A DNA stretch of 64,000 nt from Pseudovirgaria hyperparasitica (lineage: Eukaryota; Ascomycota; Dothideomycetes; Acrospermales; Acrospermaceae), in assembly GCF_010093815.1 (NCBI RefSeq), contig NW_022985559.1, forward strand, positions 1,253,117 through 1,317,116. Reading direction: 5' to 3'. A program made the translations under genes and the position numbers. The notes below the pieces were generated by a model, which made no database searches, had not been told where the DNA came from, and saw nothing but the letters and a program-made list of their open reading frames with translations. Shown in pieces: positions 21,800 through 32,221 of the stretch (position 1 is its first letter; the number at the start of each line of letters is the position of its first letter).

Positions 21800-23118
21800 A
21801 TGGCTGCACTAGATCTGAAGACTTTCTCCTTGAAGGGAAAGCAGTTGAAGCTCACCTCTGAGGAAGACATTGCTCCGCACATCAAGCAGTTGGTGGACGA
21901 CGACGACGTTGAACAAGTTATCTTTGAGGGCAATACGCTTGGGATAGGAGCTTCGAAGGCCCTTGCAGATGTTCTGAAAGAGAAGAAGAAGCTACAGGTA
22001 GGCTACAACTCTTCTATATTAGAGAAAATCACCTCCATTAACAGTGAGCCTAGGTCGCGAATTTCGCTGACATCTTCACCGGTCGGCTTCTATCTGAGAT
22101 TCCTGCTGCTATTGACTTCATCCTCCAATCGCTACTTCTACTACCGAATCTTCACACAATCAATCTGAATGATAATGCATTCGGCTTGAACACGGTCACT
22201 CCGCTCGTCTCCTTCTTATCTCGCCATGCCCCGCTTCGCCACCTATATCTCAATAACAATGGTCTCGGGCCTGCTGCCGGTGTTCTCGTTGCTGATGCAC
22301 TTTCGGCTCTGGCTGTGAAGAAAGATGAGGCTCGCAAGGAGGGCAAGGAAGCTCCAAACCTCGAAACCATTATCTGTGGTAGGAATCGATTAGAAAACGG
22401 AAGTATGGCTGCTTGGGCGAAAGCGTATGCGGCACACAACGGCGTTCAGACCGTTCGCATGGTTCAGAACGGTATCCGGCCAGACGGAACCTCTCTTTTG
22501 GTTCTGGAGGGCTTTTCACACACGAAGACGATCAAAGTGCTTGATCTCCAGGACAATACCTTTGAAAAGAAGGGATCAGATGCATTGGCCAAGGTCGTCA
22601 ATACTTGGACAGATATCGTAGAACTCGGTCTCGGTGACTGTTATCTCACGAGCACGGGTGGGGTCAAACTAGGCAAGGCCCTCTCGAGCGGCCGTCTCCA
22701 GAAATTGGAAATCATGAAGCTCAGCGGAAACGAGCTCAAGTCGAAAGGTCTCAAAGCAATTACTCAAGCTCAGCCCAAACTCCCTGCATTGACGACACTT
22801 GAGATCATCCATGATAATGAACTACTAAAAGACAGTGACGATCTGGTAGCGCTCAGAGCGGTGGTCAAGCTAGACGAACCTACCGAAGATGAAGATGACG
22901 ACGAGATCTACGTCGACGAGGATGATGATGAAGATGAAGAAGAGGACGATGATGTTGATGACACCAAAGATGAGGAGGAAGAGAGTGTGGAGGTTGAAGA
23001 GAAGGCCGCACGCGAACTGGCAAATGCAGACCAAGCGGAGGAGCTCAACGTGGCTCAGGAAAAAGACAGCAAGGTCGACGAACTGGCGGACCTGCTTGGC
23101 AAGACCGAGATCAAGTGA
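21800..23118 (+). CDS. RNA1: Ran GTPase-activating protein (RanGAP)
   Basis: Cytosolic activator of GTP hydrolysis by Ran, maintaining the Ran gradient for nuclear transport. Exon 1 is 21800-21997 and exon 2 is 22054-23118, with a 56-bp intron (GTAGGC donor, TTAAC branch, CCTAG acceptor). The product is 420 residues. A ribonuclease-inhibitor-type leucine-rich repeat array includes FEGNTLGIGASKALADVL, the RanGAP motif VANFADIFTGRLLSEIP just after the intron, LYLNNNGLGPAAG, CGRNRLENGS and LKLSGNEL-like repeats. It is followed by an acidic tail of Asp/Glu (about residues 350-400). An in-frame TTG lies five codons upstream (21785), but ATG at 21800 is the natural start. Length and layout match Schizosaccharomyces Rna1. 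Confidence 0.96.
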
Positions 23119-23368
23119 GGATCCCGTGTACCCCTTTGTATCCAATTCGACGCCTTGATGTGTACGCATTGTTCAGCTGGAGTCAGAAAATGCACCGACC
23201 CCTCAGATATTGCATTCCTGTAGGACCCGTTCGTTTATACCCCATTTCCACGAATACACAGCATAACTAGTTAATTCCACAATGCAACAAGTGAACCATC
23301 TAAACAAATCTAATACAGTCAACGCCAAACACGCAGACGCCAGGCGCTCAGCACGACATGCGTGTGAG

Positions 23369-26300
23369 TCAACCGAGGTCAGCAACCATTTCGAAATCAT
23401 CAGACTCGTAATCCGACTCATACGCATACATCACAATCTCCTCACCCGCATAATATCCATCATGACACTGGCTCATATGCCCATAAATATTCCCATCCTC
23501 CGGCGCCTCCCCACAATGCCAGCACCAATGTGCTCCACACATCCTCACCGGACACGCCATATGATCACACCCATACGTCTTCGCCGTAGCCGTCCCACAC
23601 CCAGGACACTTCTTGACCGTCACCGTCCGCATCCCCTTCCGCCGCTTCTCCACGCACTGCTGACACTTGAAATCCGTAATCTCAGCAGGCGCCCCGTTAG
23701 CACACACCCTTTCCATATGCTTCTTCGCCGTACCACACGACCCGCACCAAGCATATATCCACGTGCCCCGATCCCGCACCGCGCTGCCCAGCCCCGCCAA
23801 CGCCCTGATCCCCATGCCGCACTTCGCAAGCGTCTTGGGCGCCGGCGCACGACGACAGAACGGGCAGTGCAGGGCCGCGGTGTTGATGATCCGCCCGGTG
23901 CCGTTCAGGCCGTACCAGCCTGACAGACAGGGCGTGCAGACGCGCTGTGTACACCCCGAGCGGCCACAGGCAGGGCGGAGGAGAGGCTTGCGCAGGGTGG
24001 TGAAGCAGAGACTGCAGGAGGCGGACTCGGAGCGGCGGCGGAGGACCCAGGATTGGAGGGAGGCGAGGAGGGCGGGGGTGTTGAAGAGGGGTTTGCCGGC
24101 GAGGACGAGCTGGGGGGTTGGGAGGGGGAAGAGAGTGATTTTGGAGGCGAAGTCGCGTGTGCCGGTGGTGGAGATGGTGTGGAAGAGGGTGCGGTTGGGG
24201 AAGGGTGGGTGCGTGGTGTCGTTGCGGATGAGCCAGGAGGTGCCGTTTTCGGCTGTGAGTTGTTCGGCGGTGGTGGTGCGCTCGATGATGGTGTCGCGGT
24301 TTTCGGTGCAGGCGATGCAGGTGAAGTAGTCGATGAGGGTGCTGGTGCGGTATTCCTTGGGCCAGATGACGCGGCTTAAGCACTTGTGGCATTCGATCCA
24401 GGGGGCGGGATCTGTCTCGCCTTCGGCTTGAGCGCGGCAGTAGTGGCAGCGGGGACGGATGTTGAGTTGTTTGGGATTGTAGACGACATATTGTGCTCTG
24501 CATGTTGAAGTGTTGCACTCGACCCAGATTGCGGAAGTGTTTTCATTGTCATCCTTGGATACCCGGCTTGCGATCATTTCGCCCCTGACTTGGGCAGAGG
24601 TCCAACCAGACTGCGGAACGGCGCAGAGTCCACAACGTCCGCCAGTGCTCATTATTGTGACTGATCGAGGGAATTTGCAGCCCCGACAGACGATTACTTT
24701 CCCAATTGGCATGCTCGTCTTGTCTGGTGTCCAAGTGATTTTCGCTGGCAGATCTGTCTTGAGATTCAGCTCCAGCATCTTATACGATACAAGCTTATCG
24801 AAGAGCGCACGATCCTCGTTGAGTAGGAGTCCGGAATTTGCGCCAACCCTTTGCTTGTCCTCGGTCGACTCGTGGCTAATCTTGTTTCTATCCAGTTGTA
24901 TGTCATGTATATCTTTAGGGACCGTTTTCTTGTCTGCAGAACTCCGATAAGACCTGTCGGCATCAAGGAGTAGGCCCAAACAACCAACATTCCACGTTTC
25001 CGGAATCTCAAGATTATTCCAACGTGTTCTCCATGGCATCATCTCTTCAATGGCCGGCCTAGTAAGGGGTTTGATACCAAGCCTAATCGACAGTGCTGCG
25101 AGTAAGGCTGCGGGACGCGCAGCAAGCATCGTTCCAGGTACGACTAGATGAAGTAAGACTTTCCAGAACTTGCGTTCATATCTCTTGTCTGCGAGGGCCA
25201 TGGGAAGCTTTGTTACTTTCTCATGACTTGCATCGGCAAGATGAGCAGGAAGATCGCTGGCGGAGTCGACAAATGTCAGACGCGTGAGGACTTTCCCAAG
25301 TCGCTTGAGAATTCGATAGTCACAGGACCGTCCGATCTCAAGAAGCTCATCACGACGGAAACCAGTGATGGCACGATTGATGTCTGCGTCGTCGGCTTGG
25401 TCGTCATTGTCTCTGGTGAATGCAAGAGTTGGATCGAGCAGCACACAGGGAAATCGTTCGGCTTCCGGGACACGTTCGATGGCATCGAGTACCTCTGCCG
25501 TGTAGTCGTACGACTCTTCGAGCCACTGCTTCATCCGGGCCTTCTCCTCTGCGTCCGACAGTCGCTCAACAGCTGCCCCGAAAGCTGTGATGATAGTGTC
25601 TCTGCTCGCGTTCCCCCTGTCATTGCAAACTGCGCGCCAAAGGCTACCGAAGACAGGGTTCAGCGAAATGGCAGAAACATCCCTCTGAATGATTGCTGTG
25701 AGCTCTCGTATCACTATGTCCTTGTAGACACTGTCTTGTGTATATCTCTTTGCGAAGTCTAGGACAGCTTGATCCTTCTTCGGCAGATGTTTCTTGAGCA
25801 CGTCTGAGGTAAAATCGACTTCGGCAGTATTTTCAGCGCATGTCTGCTTGTCGAATAGCCCAGCGTTGACAGCATCCTTCTCATTCTTCAGATTCCTGAT
25901 CCCCTTCACCCGAACAAACCTGGCTAGACTAGCATGTACTTTCCGCTCCTCACTAGGGCCAGCCTTGCTCACACTCATCCAAGCAAGCAAAGTCTCTACG
26001 GTGGCCTGTGATATATCGATTGGCTTCGGATTACTGAGGTATACGCACATACCACGAGTGACGAGTGATAGATACTGGTAGTACCCCGCCAATTCGGCAA
26101 TTCCCCATCTCTCGATGAAGCAGAAGACCGTGGCCTTCTTTTTGCCCTCATATAGGATGTTACAAGCAGATATCCAATCCTGGAATAACGGGCCGTATCC
26201 CCCATAAGAGTCAGGCTTAGAAAGCGCCTTTTGTTCAGGGTAGTAATTACTGGAACGGTCCTTCTCGCCATTCATGGACGAATGTGGAGCAGCATCTGTG

Positions 26301-26665
26301 TAGAGCAGAATCAGGGTCGAGGCATCCTCCCGCATGACTTCATACGCCTTTGCCAGCGCAGTCTTCAAAGCCTCCGGAAAATCTCCTCCCCCCGTCGCGT
26401 CGAGATTTTCTGCAAGATTCAGGAGTTTAGAAGGTTCGATTTCTGATGGTCCGCCGGTTTGATCCAGCCATCCAGACCATTCGATTAGTTTTGTATCGCA
26501 ATAGTCCCGATAGGCCAGTAACCCAATCCGCGCGAAGCAGTTGGTCAGGGACGACACCGAGATGATCTTTGGGAGGGCATCTTGGAGTGCTTCGAGGTAG
26601 TTGCTCATGGAGTATGTTGCGTCAGTGATGATCAGTAGATCATGAGACTGTGCAGATCCAGCCAT
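23369..26665 (-). CDS. vWA domain plus RBR (RING-IBR-RING) protein, putative E3 ubiquitin ligase
   Basis: One frame of 1098 residues. The N-terminal von Willebrand A domain (about 8-210) has a MIDAS start DATYS (D15, T17, S19), then ATGGGDFPEAL and LYTDAAPHS, a pattern seen in alpha-kinase-linked vWA proteins. A helical middle follows, then several Cys-pair zinc ribbons (CRGC, CGLC, CHYC, CHKC, CIAC). The C-terminus holds an RBR: RING1 (CSLC to CPFC), an IBR-like Cys array (WCGSCG to CQQC) and an Rcat (KKCPGCGTATAKTYGCDHMA, then CGAHWCWHCGE). In RBR ligases the Cys of the GC-x-HM motif accepts ubiquitin; here that is about C1033. The expected activity is HEXT/RBR-type ubiquitin transfer; the substrate is unknown, and the vWA domain probably binds partners through a metal. 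Codons shift from C-ending to G-ending at about 23,985. A chance fusion of two genes is unlikely because the frame is continuous. Confidence 0.85.
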   Translation of the reverse strand: MAGSAQSHDLLIITDATYSMSNYLEALQDALPKIISVSSLTNCFARIGLLAYRDYCDTKLIEWSGWLDQTGGPSEIEPSKLLNLAENLDATGGGDFPEALKTALAKAYEVMREDASTLILLYTDAAPHSSMNGEKDRSSNYYPEQKALSKPDSYGGYGPLFQDWISACNILYEGKKKATVFCFIERWGIAELAGYYQYLSLVTRGMCVYLSNPKPIDISQATVETLLAWMSVSKAGPSEERKVHASLARFVRVKGIRNLKNEKDAVNAGLFDKQTCAENTAEVDFTSDVLKKHLPKKDQAVLDFAKRYTQDSVYKDIVIRELTAIIQRDVSAISLNPVFGSLWRAVCNDRGNASRDTIITAFGAAVERLSDAEEKARMKQWLEESYDYTAEVLDAIERVPEAERFPCVLLDPTLAFTRDNDDQADDADINRAITGFRRDELLEIGRSCDYRILKRLGKVLTRLTFVDSASDLPAHLADASHEKVTKLPMALADKRYERKFWKVLLHLVVPGTMLAARPAALLAALSIRLGIKPLTRPAIEEMMPWRTRWNNLEIPETWNVGCLGLLLDADRSYRSSADKKTVPKDIHDIQLDRNKISHESTEDKQRVGANSGLLLNEDRALFDKLVSYKMLELNLKTDLPAKITWTPDKTSMPIGKVIVCRGCKFPRSVTIMSTGGRCGLCAVPQSGWTSAQVRGEMIASRVSKDDNENTSAIWVECNTSTCRAQYVVYNPKQLNIRPRCHYCRAQAEGETDPAPWIECHKCLSRVIWPKEYRTSTLIDYFTCIACTENRDTIIERTTTAEQLTAENGTSWLIRNDTTHPPFPNRTLFHTISTTGTRDFASKITLFPLPTPQLVLAGKPLFNTPALLASLQSWVLRRRSESASCSLCFTTLRKPLLRPACGRSGCTQRVCTPCLSGWYGLNGTGRIINTAALHCPFCRRAPAPKTLAKCGMGIRALAGLGSAVRDRGTWIYAWCGSCGTAKKHMERVCANGAPAEITDFKCQQCVEKRRKGMRTVTVKKCPGCGTATAKTYGCDHMACPVRMCGAHWCWHCGEAPEDGNIYGHMSQCHDGYYAGEEIVMYAYESDYESDDFEMVADLG

Positions 26666-28049
26666 GATAGGCTACAGGCCCGTTGTGAGCAGGCAGTCAA
26701 CCTTGTTCCTTGTATACGAGGCCTCAACGAGATAGGCTTTCCACGAATACCACATTCAGGGTTGTACCACTGAGGCTCTGTTGATGATCAATTGGGGCGA
26801 GATAGGAAATCCACGAGCATGAATGCATATACATATAGCATCTTCGAATGAACCAGTCATCGACTCATCCGTGTATGACCCATACGACCTCTTGTGAGAT
26901 CACCGCTCTCTGTTTCGAACGGTGTCCAAAAACGACATGTCGAGTCTTGGGAGCAAAAGGCAGAAGCGATAGTGACTGTAGACATTGTGACTCAATTGGC
27001 GTGATTGTGTTTGCGGGGAGAAGGATTCACGTCAGTCTCAATCGGGTAGTACTAAGTGCCTACTAAATGCCTAAGGCAACAATAATAACGTCATATTGGT
27101 CTATCTTGACATGAAAGATTCTGGTATACATGTTATACTTTAAAATTATAAGCTTATTATAGTAGGTTAGATATAGAGATAAAGATTACTTGGTTAATGA
27201 GACCTATTAGTGATATTATAAGATAATAATATTGCATTCTAGACTAACTATTAATCAACTCTATGATAGATTACTAAGTTGATTGAAGCAAAAGTGATCA
27301 TAGTCAGTATTAAGTAGCAACGTTTTCTTATTTTCTAAAGTCTCAAGTCTGCTGGTTGACTACTATCCCCTCGTGGATTTCCACGTGAAGCCATCGGCTC
27401 ATCTTCGTTGATGACGAGTATTGCTAAGAGCTTACATCGATGCTCATCATTAATCACAAATAATGACGGGCATTGTTCCTGTACTAAGATAGACAGTAGC
27501 ATCCAAAGCCTTACTCCCATACAGTATCAGCCCCACCAATCAATCACCAGCCATCCATCCTTCACACACCCAGAACACCCAACCAGCAGGTAAGACACCC
27601 AGCAGAACAAGCCCATATACAATCAAGCCCGTCGGGTAGGATCCATACCCTCCATCTACAATAGCCTACCTTCATATTACTATATAAATCCTTCTTGCCC
27701 ACCAGACAGATCTTCCTTCTCTTCCTCACACGATCTTCTCGTAACAGAAGGCATGCCTTGGAGTTTATGCTCGTTGCTGTGCTGCCAGGTTACGATTGGT
27801 GTTTTATGCTTCCTACATTGTGTGTCCCCGCATGCGCATATCGTATGATGTGGTGATGAGCTTCATTATTAGCGGCTCGTGGTGGTGACGTGCAGCGCTG
27901 GATCTTGTGAGTATATGGATTGGGCTGTGAAAGACTATCTGAGAGCACTGGTATGGAGCTTCGAGTTATACTTATAGAGTACTATAATACCAGTACTGGT
28001 CTATCTCTATATATCTATAAGTCTAGTTTATCAGCATGAGTCAACAAAT
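26666..28049. other. Intergenic region with an AT-rich island
   Basis: No coding region found. About 27060-27330 is strongly AT-rich, with frequent TA steps and no repeats at its ends. The rest has ordinary composition and includes the promoter of the vWA-RBR gene. Confidence 0.55.
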
Positions 28050-30610
28050 CTAGCTATAGCCCTGATCTAGAGCGATCCTGTGCCCGTAATCATGAACACC
28101 CCTATCCGTGATGACCAACTCCACCTTCCGCTGACCATCAGACCCCTCACCTCTCTGCATACTAACTTCTCTGACCTGCGCGACCTTGTTCAGCGTCGAC
28201 AAATTCGTGATTCCAGCACCAGCATTCGAGATCCCCTCGTCATTATCTCCTCTGCCTGAATTATACGCCAGAGTGATCAGCTCTGCAATCGAGTCCCACG
28301 CATCACTCGACTCGGCTCGCCATAGCATGAACCCGGCGTGAAGCACTGCGAGCAGCAGAGTAAAGAGCAAGACGGCAGCAGACACGTACTGCGGATAATC
28401 GTGCAGCATCCAAGCTTGGCCATAGCGATACCAATTGTGGTGCAGGACTGTGTAGTTGAAGCCGGCTGGCGGTCTGGCGAAGGTGGGTCCACCGAACAAG
28501 ATGCGATCTGGGGGATCGCCCGCAATGGGCAAACGTAGCGTAGGGTCTATGATACTGCTGAGCGGATTACCAGTGGCTGGATCATGGGAATACTGGAGGT
28601 TGAGGCCAATGCGCGAAATGGCGTCGACGAAGTATAGATCGGTGATGAATCTTCAAAGAACTAGGTTAGTTGTGATATCTGAGACAGCATCTTGATGTGG
28701 CAAGACTTACTCAAGCAATATCCGGGGAAAGTCCGCGTTGATACTGGCTTCTGATTCAGTGCCAAAGCTAGGATTGTTCAACACTGTTACGTTGAGAAGT
28801 GTATCGAATGTCGACATTGTGTAACTGTCATTTCCTTGGCTAGCTGCGGATGGAGGCGCTAGGGCATCTAGCCACGTCTGGTCTGCTTTCAGAGTTGGTG
28901 AATGAAGATCTTTGAGCTCTGGGCCGAACAAGTCGAGTTGAGCAGGCAGTTGGATTGTAGCATCAGAGTCTGGCGCCGCAAGAGGACCAAGAAAAGGCTG
29001 CCAGGCGAACAAATTAGCCTGACGACCCTGTATGTATTGACCTGGCGTCCACCGAGCGTCTATGGAACAGCCACGGACTATTGTAGTGGATGCATTATGG
29101 CTTGTGAACACAAGTCCTGCCGTGGCGCCAAAATCGTCGGGCAGAGTAATCCAAGTAGCCTGCGCCTGGAGGAACTCGATGGGACCTTTGGTGGGAATTG
29201 ATTTAAGATCAATCGCTTTGATGGGTCCATCAGCAAGACTCGCTACCGTAGTCTTGGTCCGCCAGTTTGCATCCAGGGGCAGCACCGGAAATTCAACACT
29301 CTTGGTATCATTATGAACGACCTGCGGAGCTGAGCAGACAGTCCGAGCTAATGCGACCGGTCCTTCACCTTTGGATAATCGCCCATCGACGAAATCACGT
29401 AACTTACGCGTCTTGTGGGCTTTTACGACCTGGAATGCAATTTCATTGGCATGTCCAAGATCCTCTGTGTGGAGAAGCTGGGCTGCTTTCAAAGCGTATA
29501 TCCAGGTCTCCTTGGAGCCAGTCGTGTAGTTCTGCTCCGTCGCAGGACGATGGCCTTGAATGATACGAGGAGGCAAGTTGCCCTTAGCAAAGTAGTCCCA
29601 TCCTCCGACATTAGGCCCAGTCGTCTCAGGGAGATTGCCTAACATACTGCGCCACCCTCCAGTAAGGCACCATTCACGCGGAGGTGGAGGAACTGCATGA
29701 CATTCCTGGGGACCTATGTGGTCTGCAGTAAGCCGTTGTGGCCATAGTTGATCTTGCGTTCCCGCAATATAGTATTCCGTGCTCCCAGACGGCTGCCATA
29801 ACTGAATAGGAAGGAATAGCAATGCAGAAAACGGACCGACAAAGCTTGCAAGAAGGCAAAAAACCACTAAGAGGACTAGTACTCGAACTTTTGCCCTCGC
29901 GGCGGCCTCTTTCGAGAAATGACTCCATAGCTCTGACGACCAAAGGAAGTTTAGGCCAGCAAACTGGAATGAAGATGTTAACAGACCAAGTCCAATACCG
30001 TCCTTAGTAATACGATGGATCACGATGTCGCTGACAATGACCGTAAGACTACCTGGTGCACTTTAGCTGAGATACATTACTTTATATATCGCTAGTGACT
30101 AACCTGTAATCGCCAGTTCCTGTTTGTTATTAGCATGCTGGCTCTGAAACATACGTTCACACTTACATGGAATTTTGATGCAACTTGTAACGCAAAGTTG
30201 CCACCAGTGGATATCACGGGGCCATTGTAAACACCAATGACATTCATCAACAGCACAAGAAGCGTGAAGACAGCGGGCAGTAAATGTACACCCAATCTCT
30301 GAAATGCTATCCAACGAGAACCACTGACAACGGTTTTCGGATCTTCACGCTTATATGCCCAGGATGCCGCAATCTTAAGACCGACAGCGCGGAGAAAGGT
30401 GTGACGAGGACTCCATTCTGCTTTACGTTGCCGAAAAGCTCGCTGGTGCTGTGTACTTGCGGATGATGCAGGTCTTGTGGTTGCCAATAAGGTTTTATGC
30501 TGCTGATCTAGTTGTGGTGCGTCGTGCGGATCATACTCGTCCTGCGGCTCAAATTCAGACATATGGTGGGACTCGTGCAGCTCGTAGCCACCACCATGAT
30601 GACTAGACAT
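28050..30610 (-). CDS. Polytopic membrane protein, unknown function, four exons with a 16-nt microexon
   Basis: Family of large fungal membrane proteins without an assigned role. Exons: 30610-30167, 30104-30119 (16 nt), 30052-28711 and 28650-28050. Introns of 47, 51 and 60 bp have GTAAGT, GTTAGT and GTAAGT donors; all phases close, giving 800 residues. The microexon encodes ELAIT and, with its neighbours, yields VASKFHELAITGSLTVIVSD, an uninterrupted hydrophobic helix; skipping it would break the frame. Visible spans are near LLPAVFTLLVLLMNVIGVY, the microexon helix, GLLTSSFQFAGLNFLW, VLVLLVVFCLLASFVGPFS and, near the C-terminus, VSAAVLLFTLLLAVLHAGFM. About 450 residues between the last two spans carry N-glycosylation sequons and are probably extracytosolic. 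The N-terminus is His/Glu-rich and cytosolic by inference. Confidence 0.85.
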
Positions 30611-31231
30611 CGTTTATTAGTGTTCGTAAGAGCATCACATCTGTCCCTGGGGGCCTCGTAGGCTTTAAAGGTGAGAATCAGACCGCGAGTGGGACCTCAC
30701 ACATTGGAGGCTTTAACTAGTCATGCTCTGGCGTTGTAAAGCCAATTACCACAAGAGTCTGAAGCGATACGATTTGGGGGCCAGAGATATTTATAGGCCA
30801 GGCAGCTTACACCCAGGATAAAGGACCGAGAAACGATATCGATGCTGAACCATTGTGGGAACGTCAACGTGTTCCAGCCGGCAATTACTAAACTGCATTC
30901 TCAGATATGCCGACCTCAACAATGCCAGCGTGAAGAAGTTGAGACATCGTTTAAGGCGCCAAGAAGAGTAGAGACCAAGAAACGTGACCGCGCGCAACTG
31001 TTCTCATATGTAATTCTAGTACCGACGCGCATTTCTCAGTCCAATACAAGTCCGACCCGAGCCGCAATCCTCCCTTTGCCGTGTCTAAACAGTATATCTC
31101 ACTCTGTCTCCCCTATTCCCCTCTTAACTCCCAGCTCAAGTATATCTCCTCGCGCCATACCCACCACTCCCTCCCTCCACGCACCCTCCCAATCTCACGA
31201 CTTTTCCCGCCTCGCAACTTCCACCACCACA
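30611..31231. promoter_or_regulatory. Divergent intergenic region
   Basis: Lies between the starts of the membrane-protein gene (-) and the small membrane-protein gene (+). An open frame continues upstream of the latter from 30842, but it is Ser/Pro-rich and probably 5' UTR; CT-rich tracts precede the ATG at 31232. Confidence 0.5.
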
Positions 31232-31579
31232 ATGCCCACAATCCGCATCCTCGACCCCAACACCGCCCTCCCCCCCTCAACCCTCCCCGAAGTACTCTTC
31301 CTCCCACGCATCCTGCGCGCACTCCCAGGCGATATCCGCACAACAACCACAAGACATCCCACGTCCACAAAGATCCTTCTATATACTACCGGGTTCATAT
31401 GCCTGGCGTTCTTCGGCTACTGGTTCTGGATATACCTCGCGTTTGGCGGCTCGGGCAGCTGGTGGGATCTAGTGCTTCTTGGGGTGTATCTGGCGTTGCT
31501 GGGGAGGTGGGCGTGGGGACTATGTTGTGCGGTCAGGAATGAGTCGGTGGATAGAGGGGTTGTGCTGGGGGACGTTTGA
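31232..31579 (+). CDS. Small membrane protein, unknown
   Basis: A frame of 115 residues from ATG 31232, preceded by a CCACCAC-rich leader. The frame stays open upstream to 30842, so a longer protein is possible, but the upstream part lacks conserved-looking sequence. Two hydrophobic spans are clear: ILLYTTGFICLAFFGYWFWI and WWDLVLLGVYLALLGRWAW, separated by a GGSGS turn. The N-terminal 50 residues are polar and Pro/Thr-rich. No family recognised. As in three other genes here, the sense strand is C-rich in the first half and G-rich after about 31,430. Confidence 0.55.
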   Translation: MPTIRILDPNTALPPSTLPEVLFLPRILRALPGDIRTTTTRHPTSTKILLYTTGFICLAFFGYWFWIYLAFGGSGSWWDLVLLGVYLALLGRWAWGLCCAVRNESVDRGVVLGDV

Positions 31580-32221
31580 GGGGTGGGGCGTGCTTATCCA
31601 TTGCGAAAGACATTGAGTGGGTGTGCGTGGACGGAGAGCCGCTGACGCGGCTGCGAGGGTTGAAGAGTAAGCCCGGCTCTTAGTCATTACTGGATGCTGT
31701 GGGAGTCGGCGCTCCACGTACGCATTGACGGTTTTTGGATGCTGGAGGTGCTTTTGATGACGGCTGGTATCGATCAAAGTACCTGCTGAGGCTAAGAGGG
31801 AGATGACGGCTTTTAGCTTGATCACGCTGCTAAATCGATTGTTCGACGAGGATGAGCCGCAATTGAAACACGGGAAGATGTAAGAGGCGTTGTGTTCACA
31901 GCATGGGTGTCCGTACATATGTAGGAGGCCACTCTCTGCACAAAACACCATGGCGATGTCATTTATTAATTGTGCTATTTGTGTCGTGTCTAATTGACCA
32001 GACAAAGTTTCTGACAACTGCGCGTACACAGTGCGTCTGCCCGATCTATGCCCAAGCATGAGGTTTGCGTTTCGTATTATCATACAAAAAGAGAACGGTT
32101 GTAACCGAAATACCTTCTGAAAGACGCCTTGGTAACTTGTGCACCCAAAAGACTGCTTGCTACGCCGTATGCGTAACCTGCAGCCGTGGGGATGGGTGCG
32201 ACGAGAAGCCTGGCTTTTTGC
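31580..32221. other. Intergenic region, no clear gene
   Basis: Minus-strand frames (31520-32083; 32080-32274) are open but unrecognised. The second contains GYAYGVASSLLGAQVTKASF, faintly like the start of a sugar-transporter helix, but it is too short to support a call and overlaps the kinase gene's end. Confidence 0.45.

Noticed and set aside
31520-32083. 187-codon minus frame
   Set aside because: Opposite to the end of the small membrane gene, no domain, no consistent start, ordinary chance-like composition.
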